Shown here: positions 32,597 to 41,275 of the stretch, one piece after another
How the letters are laid out: each line of letters opens with the position of its first letter
Numbering within the stretch: position 1 is the stretch's first letter
Assembly (NCBI GenBank): GCA_902805975.1
Contig: CADCUT010000048.1
Span: 1-46,616 of the forward strand
Reading direction: 5' to 3'
Length of the DNA stretch: 46,616 nt
DNA from: an uncultured Rubrobacteraceae bacterium
GTDB taxonomy: Bacteria; Actinomycetota; Rubrobacteria; Rubrobacterales; Rubrobacteraceae
The notes under the pieces: model-generated
What the model was told of the DNA's origin: nothing
Seen by the model: only the letters and a program-made list of their open reading frames with translations
Databases searched by the model: none
Made by a program: the position numbers and the translations under genes

Positions 32597-32974
32597 GGGG
32601 CGCTCGATAAACTCGATGCGGTAGCCATCCGGGTCGCGGACAAAGAAGATGCGCGTGCCGCTGCCCATGGCGTGGGGCTTGCTCTCGAACTCCACGCCGC
32701 CGGCCGACTCCAGCTTGTCTGACAGGGCGTCGAGGTCCTCGACGGCGAAGGCGACGTGGCTGTAGCCCGTCCCGAGCTCGTAGGGCTCTTCCTGGTCGTG
32801 GTTGAGGGTGAGTTCCAGCCGGGGCTCGGGGTCGCCCGGGACGGCGAAGAAGGCGTTGGTCGCGTCGTCGCCTATGGGCACCCGGCGGGCGAGCTCGAGC
32901 CCGATCTTGTTGGTGTAGAAGTCTATGGACTTCTCGAGGTCGAGGACCCTGTAGCAGGTGTGGACGTACTGCAT
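32594..32974 (-). CDS. gloA: Lactoylglutathione lyase / glyoxalase I (VOC superfamily)
   Basis: Converts the hemithioacetal of methylglyoxal and a thiol to the lactoyl-thioester. 126 residues from the ATG at 32974, with GGAG 6 nt upstream. Metal ligands match GloA: His5 (MQYVHTCY), Glu in RLELTLNH, His in GYSHVAFAV and Glu in YRIEFIE. Actinobacteria often lack glutathione, so the thiol may be a different cofactor. The gene is separate from the prepilin operon. Confidence 0.9.
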   Translation of the reverse strand: MQYVHTCYRVLDLEKSIDFYTNKIGLELARRVPIGDDATNAFFAVPGDPEPRLELTLNHDQEEPYELGTGYSHVAFAVEDLDALSDKLESAGGVEFESKPHAMGSGTRIFFVRDPDGYRIEFIERP

Positions 32975-33044
32975 CGCTCGCTCCTTTATCGCTCGGTGGC
33001 TACCAACCCCTGGTGACATGAGCATTGTAGCGACTGGAGGGGGG

Positions 33045-35144
33045 TTACCGCGGAGGGGGCGGGGTCCCGACCCTTTCGAGGTCCACCCTGTAAAGGTCGT
33101 AGCGGTCGCTCGGCTCGTCCCGCGGCACAAAGCCGGGCAGCCTCCCGAGCGCGGCGTCGAGGTTGGAGCCGGCCTCGACCATCACGAGGTCCACGTCGTG
33201 GCGGCGCAGGATCTGGACCCCCCGTCCGAGGGTCGTCCCGCTGAAGAAGTCCCTGACGTCCACAGCACCCTGGGGGACTTCGATCCTGCCCGGCACCCGC
33301 TCCTCCAGCCTGGGGAGGGCGTTCAGGACGAGACCACCCCTCCGGCTCACCACGTTGGCCTCAGGGGAATAGGCCGGGATGCGGGCGCCGAGAAGATCCG
33401 AGGCGAGCACGACCGTCGGCGAGTCGATCTCGTCCCGGAACCAGGGGTACAAGGGGTCCACCGGGTAGAAGCCCCCCTCCCTGGAGGACTCCTTGTGGGC
33501 CAGGATGGTCTGCAGACCATCCTGGGCCAACGGCACGGCCGCCAGGGACAGAGCGACCACCAGCAGGGGCGGCAGGACCAGACGCAGGAGGTTGATCCGA
33601 GCCCCGATCCACACAAGCGCCCACCACGCGAGCCAGCCGAAGGCCAGGAGCGCTGCGAGCGGGATGGGCCAGGCGAGGCGCCAGATCTGGCCGGGCAGGA
33701 CGAGCTCATCCCCGAGAAGGGTGGTCAAAGGGGGAACGTAGACGGCGAAGGTGGTGAGGAGCATGGTCCCGAGGAGTAGCTGGGCTGCGATGCTCCGCTC
33801 CACGCGCCAGAGCAGGAACGGCACGCTCGCGAGGAAAGCCACGGCGAGGACCGGGTCGAGCAGCAACGATGGGTGCATCATGTACGAGCCGTCGGCGAAC
33901 TCGAAGATGCGGGCCCTCTCCGGGCTGACGAAGACCATGTTCCTGAGGACGTCCGGGTCGCCGGAGTTGATGTCCGAGTCGGCGAGCACGTCGGTCAGCG
34001 GCCTCCCGGTGAAGGTCGGGATCAGGACGGCCGGAAGGACCATGACGACCACGCCCGTGAGGCCCATCGCCGAGACCCTCGTCCAGGCGGCGCGGCTTCT
34101 CGGGTTCGCCGCCAGGTGCAGGATGCCGAAACCCGCCATCGCCAGCCCGATTATGGCGAAGCCTATGGGATGGATGGTCAACACCGCGCACAACATGAAC
34201 GCGAAGCAGCCGAAGTAGCGCTTCCCGCCTCCATCCAGAAACGCCGCCGCGAAGGCGAGCGCTAGCGGAAGGAAGAGGAACTTGGTCGCGAGCTTGTCCT
34301 CCGGCAGGCGCTGGACGAACTCGCCCCCGAAGGTGAAGCGCGACTGGCCGAGGTGGACGAGAAAGAACAGGGCGTAGAGGCAGCCGCAGAAGAGCGCCGC
34401 CCTCTCGCTCCTGAGCAAGACCCGCGCCAGGGCGTAGAAGGCGAGAAGCGCCACGGCCACCAGAACCGGGTTCAGGTAGGAGAAGACGAAGTCTATAGGG
34501 TCGACGCCGGAGACCTTCGAGAGGGCGGCCTGCTCCACGAGCCAGCCGTTGATCTTGGCCCGCGAGAGCCCGACCTCACCCCCGAAGAACGGCTCGGCGG
34601 CACCCAGCCCGCCGGGACCCAGATACGCCCGGACCCACGCCAGGTAGACCCATATATCCCCGTAGGAACTTGGCGCGGTGATCCTGGCGACGTAAGCCAG
34701 CGCCCCGACCAGTAAGACGAACGGCGCCCACATCACCCCACCGCGATCGGTGACGAGAGATTCCGCCTCGCCCCCGGGACGGAACCCGGCGAAGGCGACG
34801 ATGGCCGCCGCGAGCAGGGAGACGATGACGAGCGTGCCGGAAACCCACAGGTAGGCGTCAAGGCTGGCGTCGAGGATGAGCAGGGGTACGGCTAAGAGCG
34901 CGAAAGCCCCGACGCCGAGCACGGACCCCACCGGCACCAGCGCGACCCCGGAGAAGTACCCGTTCAGGAACCAGCGGGCCACCAGCAACCCCGGCGCGAG
35001 TAGCAGGAGCATGGCCGCCGCGACCATGACGCCCGGCAGGGCTTCAAAGGCCCCCCGCAAAGGCCCGACCGCCGCGATAGACGCCCCGCCCAACAGGGCG
35101 ACGCCGGCCTCGAAGGGGCGGAAGCGTGTCCTAGTCTCGCCCAT
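33045..35144 (-). CDS. Polytopic membrane protein, GT-C glycosyltransferase-like
   Basis: 699 residues with at least 12 hydrophobic helices (about 15-570) and a soluble C-terminal domain (about 580-699). An early loop (YGDIWVYLAWVRAYLGPGG) with an acidic residue after the first helices is a GT-C hallmark, but no exact family can be named; it resembles DUF6077-type proteins. It probably transfers sugars from a lipid carrier to an extracytoplasmic acceptor. It lies 52 nt downstream of the arylsulfotransferase-like gene on the same strand, so the two are likely an operon for surface glycan decoration. A perfect 26-bp palindrome lies inside it (33500-33525). Confidence 0.65.
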   Translation of the reverse strand: MGETRTRFRPFEAGVALLGGASIAAVGPLRGAFEALPGVMVAAAMLLLLAPGLLVARWFLNGYFSGVALVPVGSVLGVGAFALLAVPLLILDASLDAYLWVSGTLVIVSLLAAAIVAFAGFRPGGEAESLVTDRGGVMWAPFVLLVGALAYVARITAPSSYGDIWVYLAWVRAYLGPGGLGAAEPFFGGEVGLSRAKINGWLVEQAALSKVSGVDPIDFVFSYLNPVLVAVALLAFYALARVLLRSERAALFCGCLYALFFLVHLGQSRFTFGGEFVQRLPEDKLATKFLFLPLALAFAAAFLDGGGKRYFGCFAFMLCAVLTIHPIGFAIIGLAMAGFGILHLAANPRSRAAWTRVSAMGLTGVVVMVLPAVLIPTFTGRPLTDVLADSDINSGDPDVLRNMVFVSPERARIFEFADGSYMMHPSLLLDPVLAVAFLASVPFLLWRVERSIAAQLLLGTMLLTTFAVYVPPLTTLLGDELVLPGQIWRLAWPIPLAALLAFGWLAWWALVWIGARINLLRLVLPPLLVVALSLAAVPLAQDGLQTILAHKESSREGGFYPVDPLYPWFRDEIDSPTVVLASDLLGARIPAYSPEANVVSRRGGLVLNALPRLEERVPGRIEVPQGAVDVRDFFSGTTLGRGVQILRRHDVDLVMVEAGSNLDAALGRLPGFVPRDEPSDRYDLYRVDLERVGTPPPPR
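33500..33525. repeat. Perfect 26-bp palindrome inside a coding region
   Basis: The sequence reads the same on both strands (centre between 33512 and 33513, core TGGTCTGCAGACCA). It encodes AQDGLQTIL in the membrane-protein gene. A palindrome this long is not expected by chance in a coding sequence and may be a protein-binding site or a regulatory RNA hairpin. No related copy is visible elsewhere in the window. Confidence 0.8.
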
Positions 35145-35196
35145 TACCCCCTCGAACGGGACGGCGTTACGCCGACCTTACGGGGACGCGGGGACG

Positions 35197-36720
35197 TCAA
35201 GAATCGTCCCCCCGGCTTTCTATCTCGGTCGTCATGATCCGGCCCAGAGCCTTCCCCGAACGGTCCTCCGCCTGCACGCCGACGTAGGGCTCCGGGGTCT
35301 TTACCTCGATGACGGTCTCGAACCCGCGCCGGGGTACGGAGTCGATGGGCTCCAGCTCGTCCGGCCCCGGACCGGCGAAGACCTGCCAGGCCGCCACCTC
35401 GGTGGCGCCGTTCCAGCTCGCGTAGAGCGTTACCCTGTCCCCCCGCCCACCCTCGGTCGTCACGGTGGGCTCGTCGTCGGGCCGCCCGCTCCACGGCATG
35501 CGGAAGGCCCGGTAGGACTCACCCCAGGGCGCGAAGGCGGCGTGGAAGAGCAGCTCGCCGTCCCTGGTGAACTCGGAGAAGTACGGCTCGCTGCCCCACC
35601 CGACAAAGACGTTGCCGTTCGGCAGCACCTGCACGTTGCCCTGGGTGTCCGCGATGGGCATTCCCTCAGGCGCGAAGTACTCGCGCACCAGGTCAGCCCG
35701 CATCGCCTCCTCGTCCACGTCGAGCACTACCGCGCGCGAACGGTCCTCCTCGCCGTTCGGGCCGTAGTTGTCGAAGAGGGTGATGGTGCCGTCCGGCTGG
35801 CGGCGGGCGTCGTGCTGGTAGGCGAAGGCGGTACCCTCCCCCATCGTAAAGTCGTTTTGCTCCCCCCCGAGGCGCCAGATCACCCCGCCGCTCTCGCGGT
35901 CGATCTTGTAGACGGTCGAGGTCCTGCGGGCCGAGACGAGCAGGTTGTCGTCGGTGTCCACATCCACGGAGTTGATGTGGAAGTAGTCGAAGCGGTTGTC
36001 GGGGTTATCGACGGGCTCGTAGTAGGACTCCCCGACGTCCACGTGCTCCAAGCTGCGCCACTCGAAGAGGACCTCGCCCGACGCTATGTCTATCTCCTGG
36101 ACGATCCCATCCAGGACGAAGCCGTCCACCGGACCGCCGTAGGGAGAGAGATCCCAGGGGGTCTCGGCGTAGATGGTCACGAGGGCGGTATCTCTGTCGG
36201 TGATGTGAAACTCGTGGTGGTCCCCCTCGCGGCCGTTGCCGGCCTTGAGACGCTTCACCTCCCTGTAGGACTCGTCGAAGATGACGTACTCTCCGTCGCC
36301 GTACCCGCCGTGGATGCCCCCCCACCAGGTGAGGACGGGCCGTCCCCGGTAGGTCTGCGCCTTGAAGTCCATCACGTCGGGCTCGCCGGGCGGGGCTGGA
36401 CGGAACCAGACCGGCTGGCCTTCGTCGTCGACGATCATCGGCCCGTCCTGGCCGGGGCCGGTCTCGTCAGGGTCTTTTTTCGGGGCGAGGAAGATGTAGC
36501 CCGGGGCGGTCCCGCGCCGGCTCTCCAGCACGCGCACGGCGGGCGGCCTCAGGTCCGGGCGCGAGCGGAAGAGCCACGCCTCCGGCGGTCTTCTGAGGGA
36601 CGCGGCCGCCGCCCGGCCGGGGTCGGTCGACCCGCAGCCCGCGACGCCCATCAGCGCCAGCCCCGCGGCGCCGGCGGTCGCCGCCACGAGAAACCCGCGC
36701 CGCGTGGTCTTCTGCCCCAA
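35197..36720 (-). CDS. Tat-exported arylsulfotransferase-like lipoprotein (ASST family)
   Basis: 507 residues. The N-terminus has a twin-arginine signal (TTRRGFLVAA, Arg7-Arg8) and a lipobox VAGC with Cys29, so a Tat-exported lipoprotein. The beta-propeller part resembles the arylsulfotransferase family; the conserved region is YQHDARRQPDGTITLFDN, where the family's sulfo-accepting histidine is found. Repeated WRLGG/FDYFHINSVDVD blades support a six-bladed propeller. The substrate is unknown and the sulfotransferase activity is inferred. It precedes the GT-C-like gene. Confidence 0.78.
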   Translation of the reverse strand: MGQKTTRRGFLVAATAGAAGLALMGVAGCGSTDPGRAAAASLRRPPEAWLFRSRPDLRPPAVRVLESRRGTAPGYIFLAPKKDPDETGPGQDGPMIVDDEGQPVWFRPAPPGEPDVMDFKAQTYRGRPVLTWWGGIHGGYGDGEYVIFDESYREVKRLKAGNGREGDHHEFHITDRDTALVTIYAETPWDLSPYGGPVDGFVLDGIVQEIDIASGEVLFEWRSLEHVDVGESYYEPVDNPDNRFDYFHINSVDVDTDDNLLVSARRTSTVYKIDRESGGVIWRLGGEQNDFTMGEGTAFAYQHDARRQPDGTITLFDNYGPNGEEDRSRAVVLDVDEEAMRADLVREYFAPEGMPIADTQGNVQVLPNGNVFVGWGSEPYFSEFTRDGELLFHAAFAPWGESYRAFRMPWSGRPDDEPTVTTEGGRGDRVTLYASWNGATEVAAWQVFAGPGPDELEPIDSVPRRGFETVIEVKTPEPYVGVQAEDRSGKALGRIMTTEIESRGDDS

Positions 36721-36857
36721 CTACCCACCCCTCTGCGTCGTCTGAAAGCGCCTCGCCCGTCTCGGCATCCCGAAACTATACGCCAACACCGGCCCGACGG
36801 GTTGGGAGCCCGGCCGTTCTCCCGCCTCCCACGGCCTCCGGATGCTAATCTTGCACC

Positions 36858-38432
36858 ATGGAGAAGGCTACAGGCGGCCCGCCGGAGAGCCCGACCCGCA
36901 GGGCGGCCACGATCGCGCGGGTCGGGGCCCGCTACGGGTTCGGGTTCGTCTTTGGTGGCCGCCTCTCCCGCCGCGGACCGGCGGACACGGGGCGGATCGG
37001 ACCCCGGCTCCGCCTCTCTTTAGAGGAACTGGGCCCGACCTTCGCGGAGTTCGGACGGTTTCTCTCCGCCCGGGGCGACCTGATCCCCCCCGACGTGGCC
37101 GCGGAGCTCGCCCGCGCCGCAGCCCCCGCCAAGCCGGTCCCCTTCGCCGAGACGAGGGGCATCGTGGAGCGGGAGCTCGGCAACACGCTCGAGCGGCTCT
37201 TCGTCTCTTTCGAGGAGGCGCCGGTGAGGACAGGAGCGCTCACCCAGGCCCACCGGGCGACGCTGCCCGGGGGGAGGCCCGCGCTCGTCGTCGTGGACCG
37301 GCCAGGCATCCGCCGCGACCTCCTGGCGATGCGCCCGGTGGCGGACCTCACGCGGCGCAGGATCGGCGCGCAGCTCCCGCTCGACCCGAATCTCTCGGTC
37401 TCCGAGTTCACAGCCCACGTCAACCACCGCAGGGACATGTTCTTTGCCGCCAGGATCTCCCACCAACTACGCGAGATGGACGGCTTCGCCCTCCGAGTCC
37501 CCGAGCTCTACCGGAGCCTCTCCACCGGCCGCTGCGCCACCTTCGAGGCTCCAGCCGCCCAGGAGGCCGTGGACGGGACCGGACACCGCAAGGTCGCCGG
37601 CGCCCTCGCACGGCTCGCGCTCCTTGACGGCATCTTTTTCGCCGACCCGTCCCCGGAGCGCTTCGCGGTAGACGGGCTCACCGGGGAGGTCTGGCTTCTG
37701 GACCCGACGGAGGTCTTCTCGCTCGACCCGGAGAGGCTGCGCGGGGTTGCCGAGGTGCTGGCGGCCGTCCGCCGGGGGGACGTGGACGGGATGGTGCGGA
37801 CCCTTCCCCTCGCCGGGGGCACCGTCCCCCGCGACGACGCCGACCTCAGGCGCGAGCTGCGGGAGGCTCTAGGCTCCCTCGGGGGCCCGCTCTGGGAGGA
37901 GCACACCCTGGCGGTGATGCGGACGCGGGCTCTTGAGGCCCTGCGCCGCGGCGGCGCGAAGCTGCACGACGAAGTGGCGCAGGCGGCCCACTCCCTGGTG
38001 GCCGCGGAAGCCCTCTCCGGCAAGGAGACGCATACGGCCGCAGAGGCTGCCCGGGCGCTCGTCGCCCGCCACAGGGACCCGGCCTACGTGGCCGCCCGGA
38101 CGGCGCGCAGGCTCGCCCAGCCCGACACCTTCGCCGACTACCCGCGCCAGATCCACGCCCTGCTCGACGAGCTCAAGGACGGCGAGGTCGAGGTCCGGTT
38201 CCGTCACGCGGGCCTCGACGACCTGATCGGACGCGTAGACATCCTCGCCAACCGCCTGGTCTTCGCCCTCCTGATCGCCGCCCTCATCATCGGCTCCTCG
38301 ATGCTCGGCATCTTCGTCGAGGGCGGACTCCAGATCCTCGGCGTCAGCGTCTTCGGCCTGATCGGCTTCGTCTTTGCCGCAGTCCTGGGCTTGCTTCTTC
38401 TCATCGGAATCATCCGCTCAGGACGGCTGTAG
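36858..38432 (+). CDS. UbiB/AarF-like protein with degenerate kinase motifs (pseudokinase)
   Basis: 524 residues that follow the UbiB/ABC1 plan: GPTFAEFGRFLSARGDLIPP (normally GPTFxKxGQxxSxRxDxxP), a TQAHRATLPGG loop, a RPGIRRDLL helix and two C-terminal TM helices (about 465-520). Catalytic positions are lost: the Lys of KxGQ becomes Glu (EFGR, 64-67), the VAVK Lys becomes Val145, HPGN becomes SPER (266-268 region), and DFG becomes DPT (Asp282). So it probably does not phosphorylate; a structural or lipid-binding role is inferred. No quinone genes are adjacent. The ATG is 36858. Confidence 0.75.
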   Translation: MEKATGGPPESPTRRAATIARVGARYGFGFVFGGRLSRRGPADTGRIGPRLRLSLEELGPTFAEFGRFLSARGDLIPPDVAAELARAAAPAKPVPFAETRGIVERELGNTLERLFVSFEEAPVRTGALTQAHRATLPGGRPALVVVDRPGIRRDLLAMRPVADLTRRRIGAQLPLDPNLSVSEFTAHVNHRRDMFFAARISHQLREMDGFALRVPELYRSLSTGRCATFEAPAAQEAVDGTGHRKVAGALARLALLDGIFFADPSPERFAVDGLTGEVWLLDPTEVFSLDPERLRGVAEVLAAVRRGDVDGMVRTLPLAGGTVPRDDADLRRELREALGSLGGPLWEEHTLAVMRTRALEALRRGGAKLHDEVAQAAHSLVAAEALSGKETHTAAEAARALVARHRDPAYVAARTARRLAQPDTFADYPRQIHALLDELKDGEVEVRFRHAGLDDLIGRVDILANRLVFALLIAALIIGSSMLGIFVEGGLQILGVSVFGLIGFVFAAVLGLLLLIGIIRSGRL

Positions 38433-38444
38433 GCTCCTCCCTCC

Positions 38445-38583
38445 GGGCGCTTTCAGCCCGGCGCTCCGCGCCCCTCGGCTTGTTGCTCGTGGTGTGAGAT
38501 CGGGCGCTCTGAGAGAATGCCCGGGTTCGGCGAACGGTTTACGGACGGCGGTTTCGCGGAAGACCTGGTAGCTGAAAGCGCCC
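38445..38583. repeat. 13-bp perfect inverted repeat between UbiB-like and flavin reductase genes
   Basis: GGGCGCTTTCAGC (38445-38457) and its exact complement (38571-38583) are 113 nt apart. The left copy starts 13 nt after the UbiB-like stop codon, so its layout echoes the heptad elements (arm at a stop, arm before the next start), but the sequence is not made of 7-bp units. It could fold as a long transcript hairpin. Confidence 0.55.
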
Positions 38584-38619
38584 GTCAGGGCGCGTGCTAC
38601 GAGCGGCGAAGGAGCGAGC

Positions 38620-39096
38620 ATGGAACAGACGCGCAGTGAGATCTTGAAGACCATTCCCTACGGCTTCTACATCACGGGCGTGGTGGGAGCGGATGGGGAG
38701 GCGAACGGGTTTACGACCTGCTGGGTCTCGCAGGTCTCCTTCGAGCCGCAGCAGGTCGTGATCGCCGTCCGGAGGGACCAGCGCACCCACGAGCTCATGG
38801 AGCAGGGCGGTGTCTTCTCCCTGAACTTCCTCGACACGGAGCAGGAGGACCTGGCCAACCGCTTCACCCAGCCCCTCGAGCCGGAGAACGGCACGGTCGG
38901 CGGCGCGGCCTACGTCAAGGGAGAGACCGGGGCCCCGCTCTTCGAGGACGCCTTCGCCCATCTCGAATGCCGCGTGGTTGGAAAGATGGAGGCCGGGGAC
39001 CACACCGTCTACCTCGGCGAGGTCGCCTCGGCGAACCTGCGACGCCCCGCCGACATCCTAACCGACCTCGACACCCCCATGGAGTACGGGGGCTGA
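38620..39096 (+). CDS. Flavin reductase family protein
   Basis: A 158-residue FMN-binding split-barrel protein of the flavin reductase-like family. The N-terminal part (IPYGFYITGVVGADGEANGFTTCWVSQVSF) is the flavin-binding signature, and RRDQRTHELMEQGGVFSLNFL follows the typical NTHxLI region. It supplies reduced flavin to a partner monooxygenase or reduces a flavin-linked substrate; no partner is nearby. AAGGAG precedes the ATG by 7 nt. Confidence 0.88.
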   Translation: MEQTRSEILKTIPYGFYITGVVGADGEANGFTTCWVSQVSFEPQQVVIAVRRDQRTHELMEQGGVFSLNFLDTEQEDLANRFTQPLEPENGTVGGAAYVKGETGAPLFEDAFAHLECRVVGKMEAGDHTVYLGEVASANLRRPADILTDLDTPMEYGG

Positions 39097-39173
39097 ACGG
39101 CCCCGCCTAAAGCCCCCCGCCGCGACGGCCGAGAAACAAGAGGACCGAAGGCGGCTACGAAAGCGGGGCGAAC

Positions 39174-39293
39174 GTGGGCGATGGCATCGCGACGGGTGGC
39201 TTGCCCGACGGGACCACCGGGCAGGAGGGCCAGCTCCCGCGGCTTCTTACGGACGGGCGGGGTTTCACGCTCGTGGAGTTGCTCGTCGTGGTA
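39174..39293 (+). pseudogene. Truncated type IV prepilin (PilA-like), interrupted by an integrase
   Basis: 40 codons from the GTG at 39174: a 30-residue leader ending DGRG, then the mature helix FTLVELLVVV. Prepilin helices normally continue with a conserved hydrophobic stretch such as ILGILAAIAIP; here the frame breaks after VVV into the reverse of the serine integrase. The rest of the gene is not found in the window. The break position matches an integration site in the most conserved codons. Confidence 0.75.
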
Positions 39294-41007
39294 ACGTTGC
39301 CGTTTCGCAAACGGCCGTTCCCTGGGGCGCACCTGCCCAGCTCACCTCGACGGTACCGTCGGTCCCGATGGCGGCCTGGAGGCGCAGCAGCTTGTACCAT
39401 TGCTGCCTCTCCTCTGGCATGAGTGAGTCGAGGACCTCGGGCGCCATGGCCTCCAAGGAATCGATGAGTGCATCCCGGTCGCGCTCCAAGTCCCTGACGC
39501 GCTCCTCCTGTCCGCGCACGGCGGCGAGTTCGCGCTCCGCGATCCCGCGTGTTTCCTCAAGTTCTGCCAGCCTTGCGCGCAACTCGTCGAGGGTTATTAG
39601 GTCGCCAGCGGCCATCTCCTGATAGCGGGCGCGCTTACGGTCAACCTCCGCGAGCTTCTCCGCCCATCGCCCGGCTTCCTTGCCCGGGTCTCCCCGGGTC
39701 CCCTTCTCCAGCTCGATCATGCGGTCGATGTCGGCGCGTAGATCCTCGGGGTTCTTCATCACGCCCGAGACGTACTCCCAGACGAGCGGCTCCACGCGGT
39801 CCACGCGGTGGACCTTGCGGTTGGGGCACGGGTTGTGCTCGTAGCCTACGCTGACCCTGGAGCAGTGATAATAGAAGCTGATCTTCTTACCCTCGGTGCG
39901 CCGCCCGCCGCCGTGCGAGGTGAGACAGCGCATTGCCCAGCCGCACTCCGCGCAGCGGGCGAGGCCGCCGGAGAGCTGCCACTCCCGCTTGCCGGCCTGC
40001 GAGGCCTTCTTGTTGTCCTTGATAGCCGCCCGCGCCAAATCCACCCACTCGCGGGGAACGCCGGAGTCGGGGATGGGGACGGCGATCCACTCGGTCTCAG
40101 GCCTCGGCGTTATCTTGGCGCGCTTCTTGTAGGTCTTCCCTTCGGGGCCGTTGACGGCCACCTGGTACCTCTTCGTCCGCCGCCTGTTGAACCACCAGAT
40201 CCCGTAGCGCTTCTTGGGGTCGAGCCGGTCGGCCACCTCTCGCGCCATCTGACCCTTGGCGACGAGGGCCTCTATCTCTTCCCAGGTGTGCGGCCGGTAG
40301 GCGTCGTCGTTCACCGCTTCCCGGATAAAGAATTGGCCCCAAATGCACTTTCCCTCGGGAGTGGGCAGTCCCTCCCGCTCGAAGATCTTCTTCACGCCTC
40401 GGATGGCGACGCCCTCGGTGCCGATCATGCGGAAGACGCGCCCCACGACGTACATCGACTCCTCTTCGACCTCGTAGCCGTCCCTAGTAGCGTTGTAGCG
40501 GAAACCGAAGTGTGGGCGCTTGGTCGCGATCACCTTGCCCTCCCGCGCCTTCCTGAGCTTCCCCCGGCGGCTGCGCTCCGCGATCTTGAGTCGCTCGTAG
40601 CGCGCGATCTGGTCGAGGATGCCGGTAGTCAACTCGCCTTCGGGGCTCCCGTCTGCGCGGTCGTTAAGCGCTCTCAGCTCAGTCCCGCACTCGGAGAACT
40701 CCTCCCGCAGGTAGAAGAGGTAGGCGGGCTCGCGGGCGAAGCGGTCGCGGTCCTGCGCCAGCACGATGGAGACGCCGCCGGCCGCTACGAGGTCCCGCAC
40801 CCGGTCCATGCCGGGCCTCTCCAGGGAAGCCCCGCTCTGCCCCGGGTCCACTACCTCTTCCAAGACCTCGTAGCCTTCGGCGGCGGCGTAGGCCCTGAGG
40901 GCTTCTATCTGTTGGGCCAGGGAGTAGCCGCTGCGGGCCTGCTCGTCGGTGGAGACGCGGGCGTAGAGGACGGCTGTCTTCGGGCCGTGGCCGCTGAAGT
41001 TGGGCAT
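39265..41007 (-). CDS. Large serine recombinase (site-specific integrase)
   Basis: 580 residues. The N-terminal catalytic domain has the nucleophile Ser19 in ARVSTDEQ, and the RFAREPAYLFYLRE and GILDQIARYERLKIAERSRRG segments typical of the large serine integrases. A recombinase domain follows, then a zinc-ribbon with CAECGW and a YYHC/CPNRK pair near residues 355-400, and a coiled-coil C-terminal region (about 440-545). The last dozen codons read through the prepilin gene remnant, so the integrase 3' end lies at the attachment site. It is intact and could be active. The XRE gene lies 2 nt upstream. Confidence 0.93.
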   Translation of the reverse strand: MPNFSGHGPKTAVLYARVSTDEQARSGYSLAQQIEALRAYAAAEGYEVLEEVVDPGQSGASLERPGMDRVRDLVAAGGVSIVLAQDRDRFAREPAYLFYLREEFSECGTELRALNDRADGSPEGELTTGILDQIARYERLKIAERSRRGKLRKAREGKVIATKRPHFGFRYNATRDGYEVEEESMYVVGRVFRMIGTEGVAIRGVKKIFEREGLPTPEGKCIWGQFFIREAVNDDAYRPHTWEEIEALVAKGQMAREVADRLDPKKRYGIWWFNRRRTKRYQVAVNGPEGKTYKKRAKITPRPETEWIAVPIPDSGVPREWVDLARAAIKDNKKASQAGKREWQLSGGLARCAECGWAMRCLTSHGGGRRTEGKKISFYYHCSRVSVGYEHNPCPNRKVHRVDRVEPLVWEYVSGVMKNPEDLRADIDRMIELEKGTRGDPGKEAGRWAEKLAEVDRKRARYQEMAAGDLITLDELRARLAELEETRGIAERELAAVRGQEERVRDLERDRDALIDSLEAMAPEVLDSLMPEERQQWYKLLRLQAAIGTDGTVEVSWAGAPQGTAVCETATLPRRATPRA

Positions 41008-41009
41008 AG

Positions 41010-41225
41010 CTACTGCCCGGGGGTGAGGGACGCGGGATCTACGGAGAGGGCTTCCGCTAACTTGCGGATGGTGCGCGGGTGGACCTCGATGGAGTCGCCG
41101 CCCTCTATCCGCCAGACCGTGTTGTGGTTGATGCCGGCCTTGTCGGCCAACTCGCGCTGGGAGAAGAAATTCTCTTCCCTTGCAGTCCTGACTTTTACTC
41201 CGTCTATTTTCACGTCGGTGAGCAT
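41010..41225 (-). CDS. XRE-family helix-turn-helix regulator
   Basis: 71 residues from the ATG at 41225 (GGAGG 6 nt upstream); the longer ORF from 41273 runs through the operator and is rejected. SQRELADKAGINHNTVWRIE is a typical HTH_3 fold with the recognition helix around NTVWRIE. It is expected to repress or control the adjacent integrase: the stop is 2 nt before the integrase ATG, so both are co-transcribed. The 71-aa length is short but complete for the domain. Confidence 0.85.
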   Translation of the reverse strand: MLTDVKIDGVKVRTAREENFFSQRELADKAGINHNTVWRIEGGDSIEVHPRTIRKLAEALSVDPASLTPGQ

Positions 41226-41275
41226 CCTACGCCTCCTGTCTTCGCGCGCCAATTTATAGATGATTTTAGACAATA

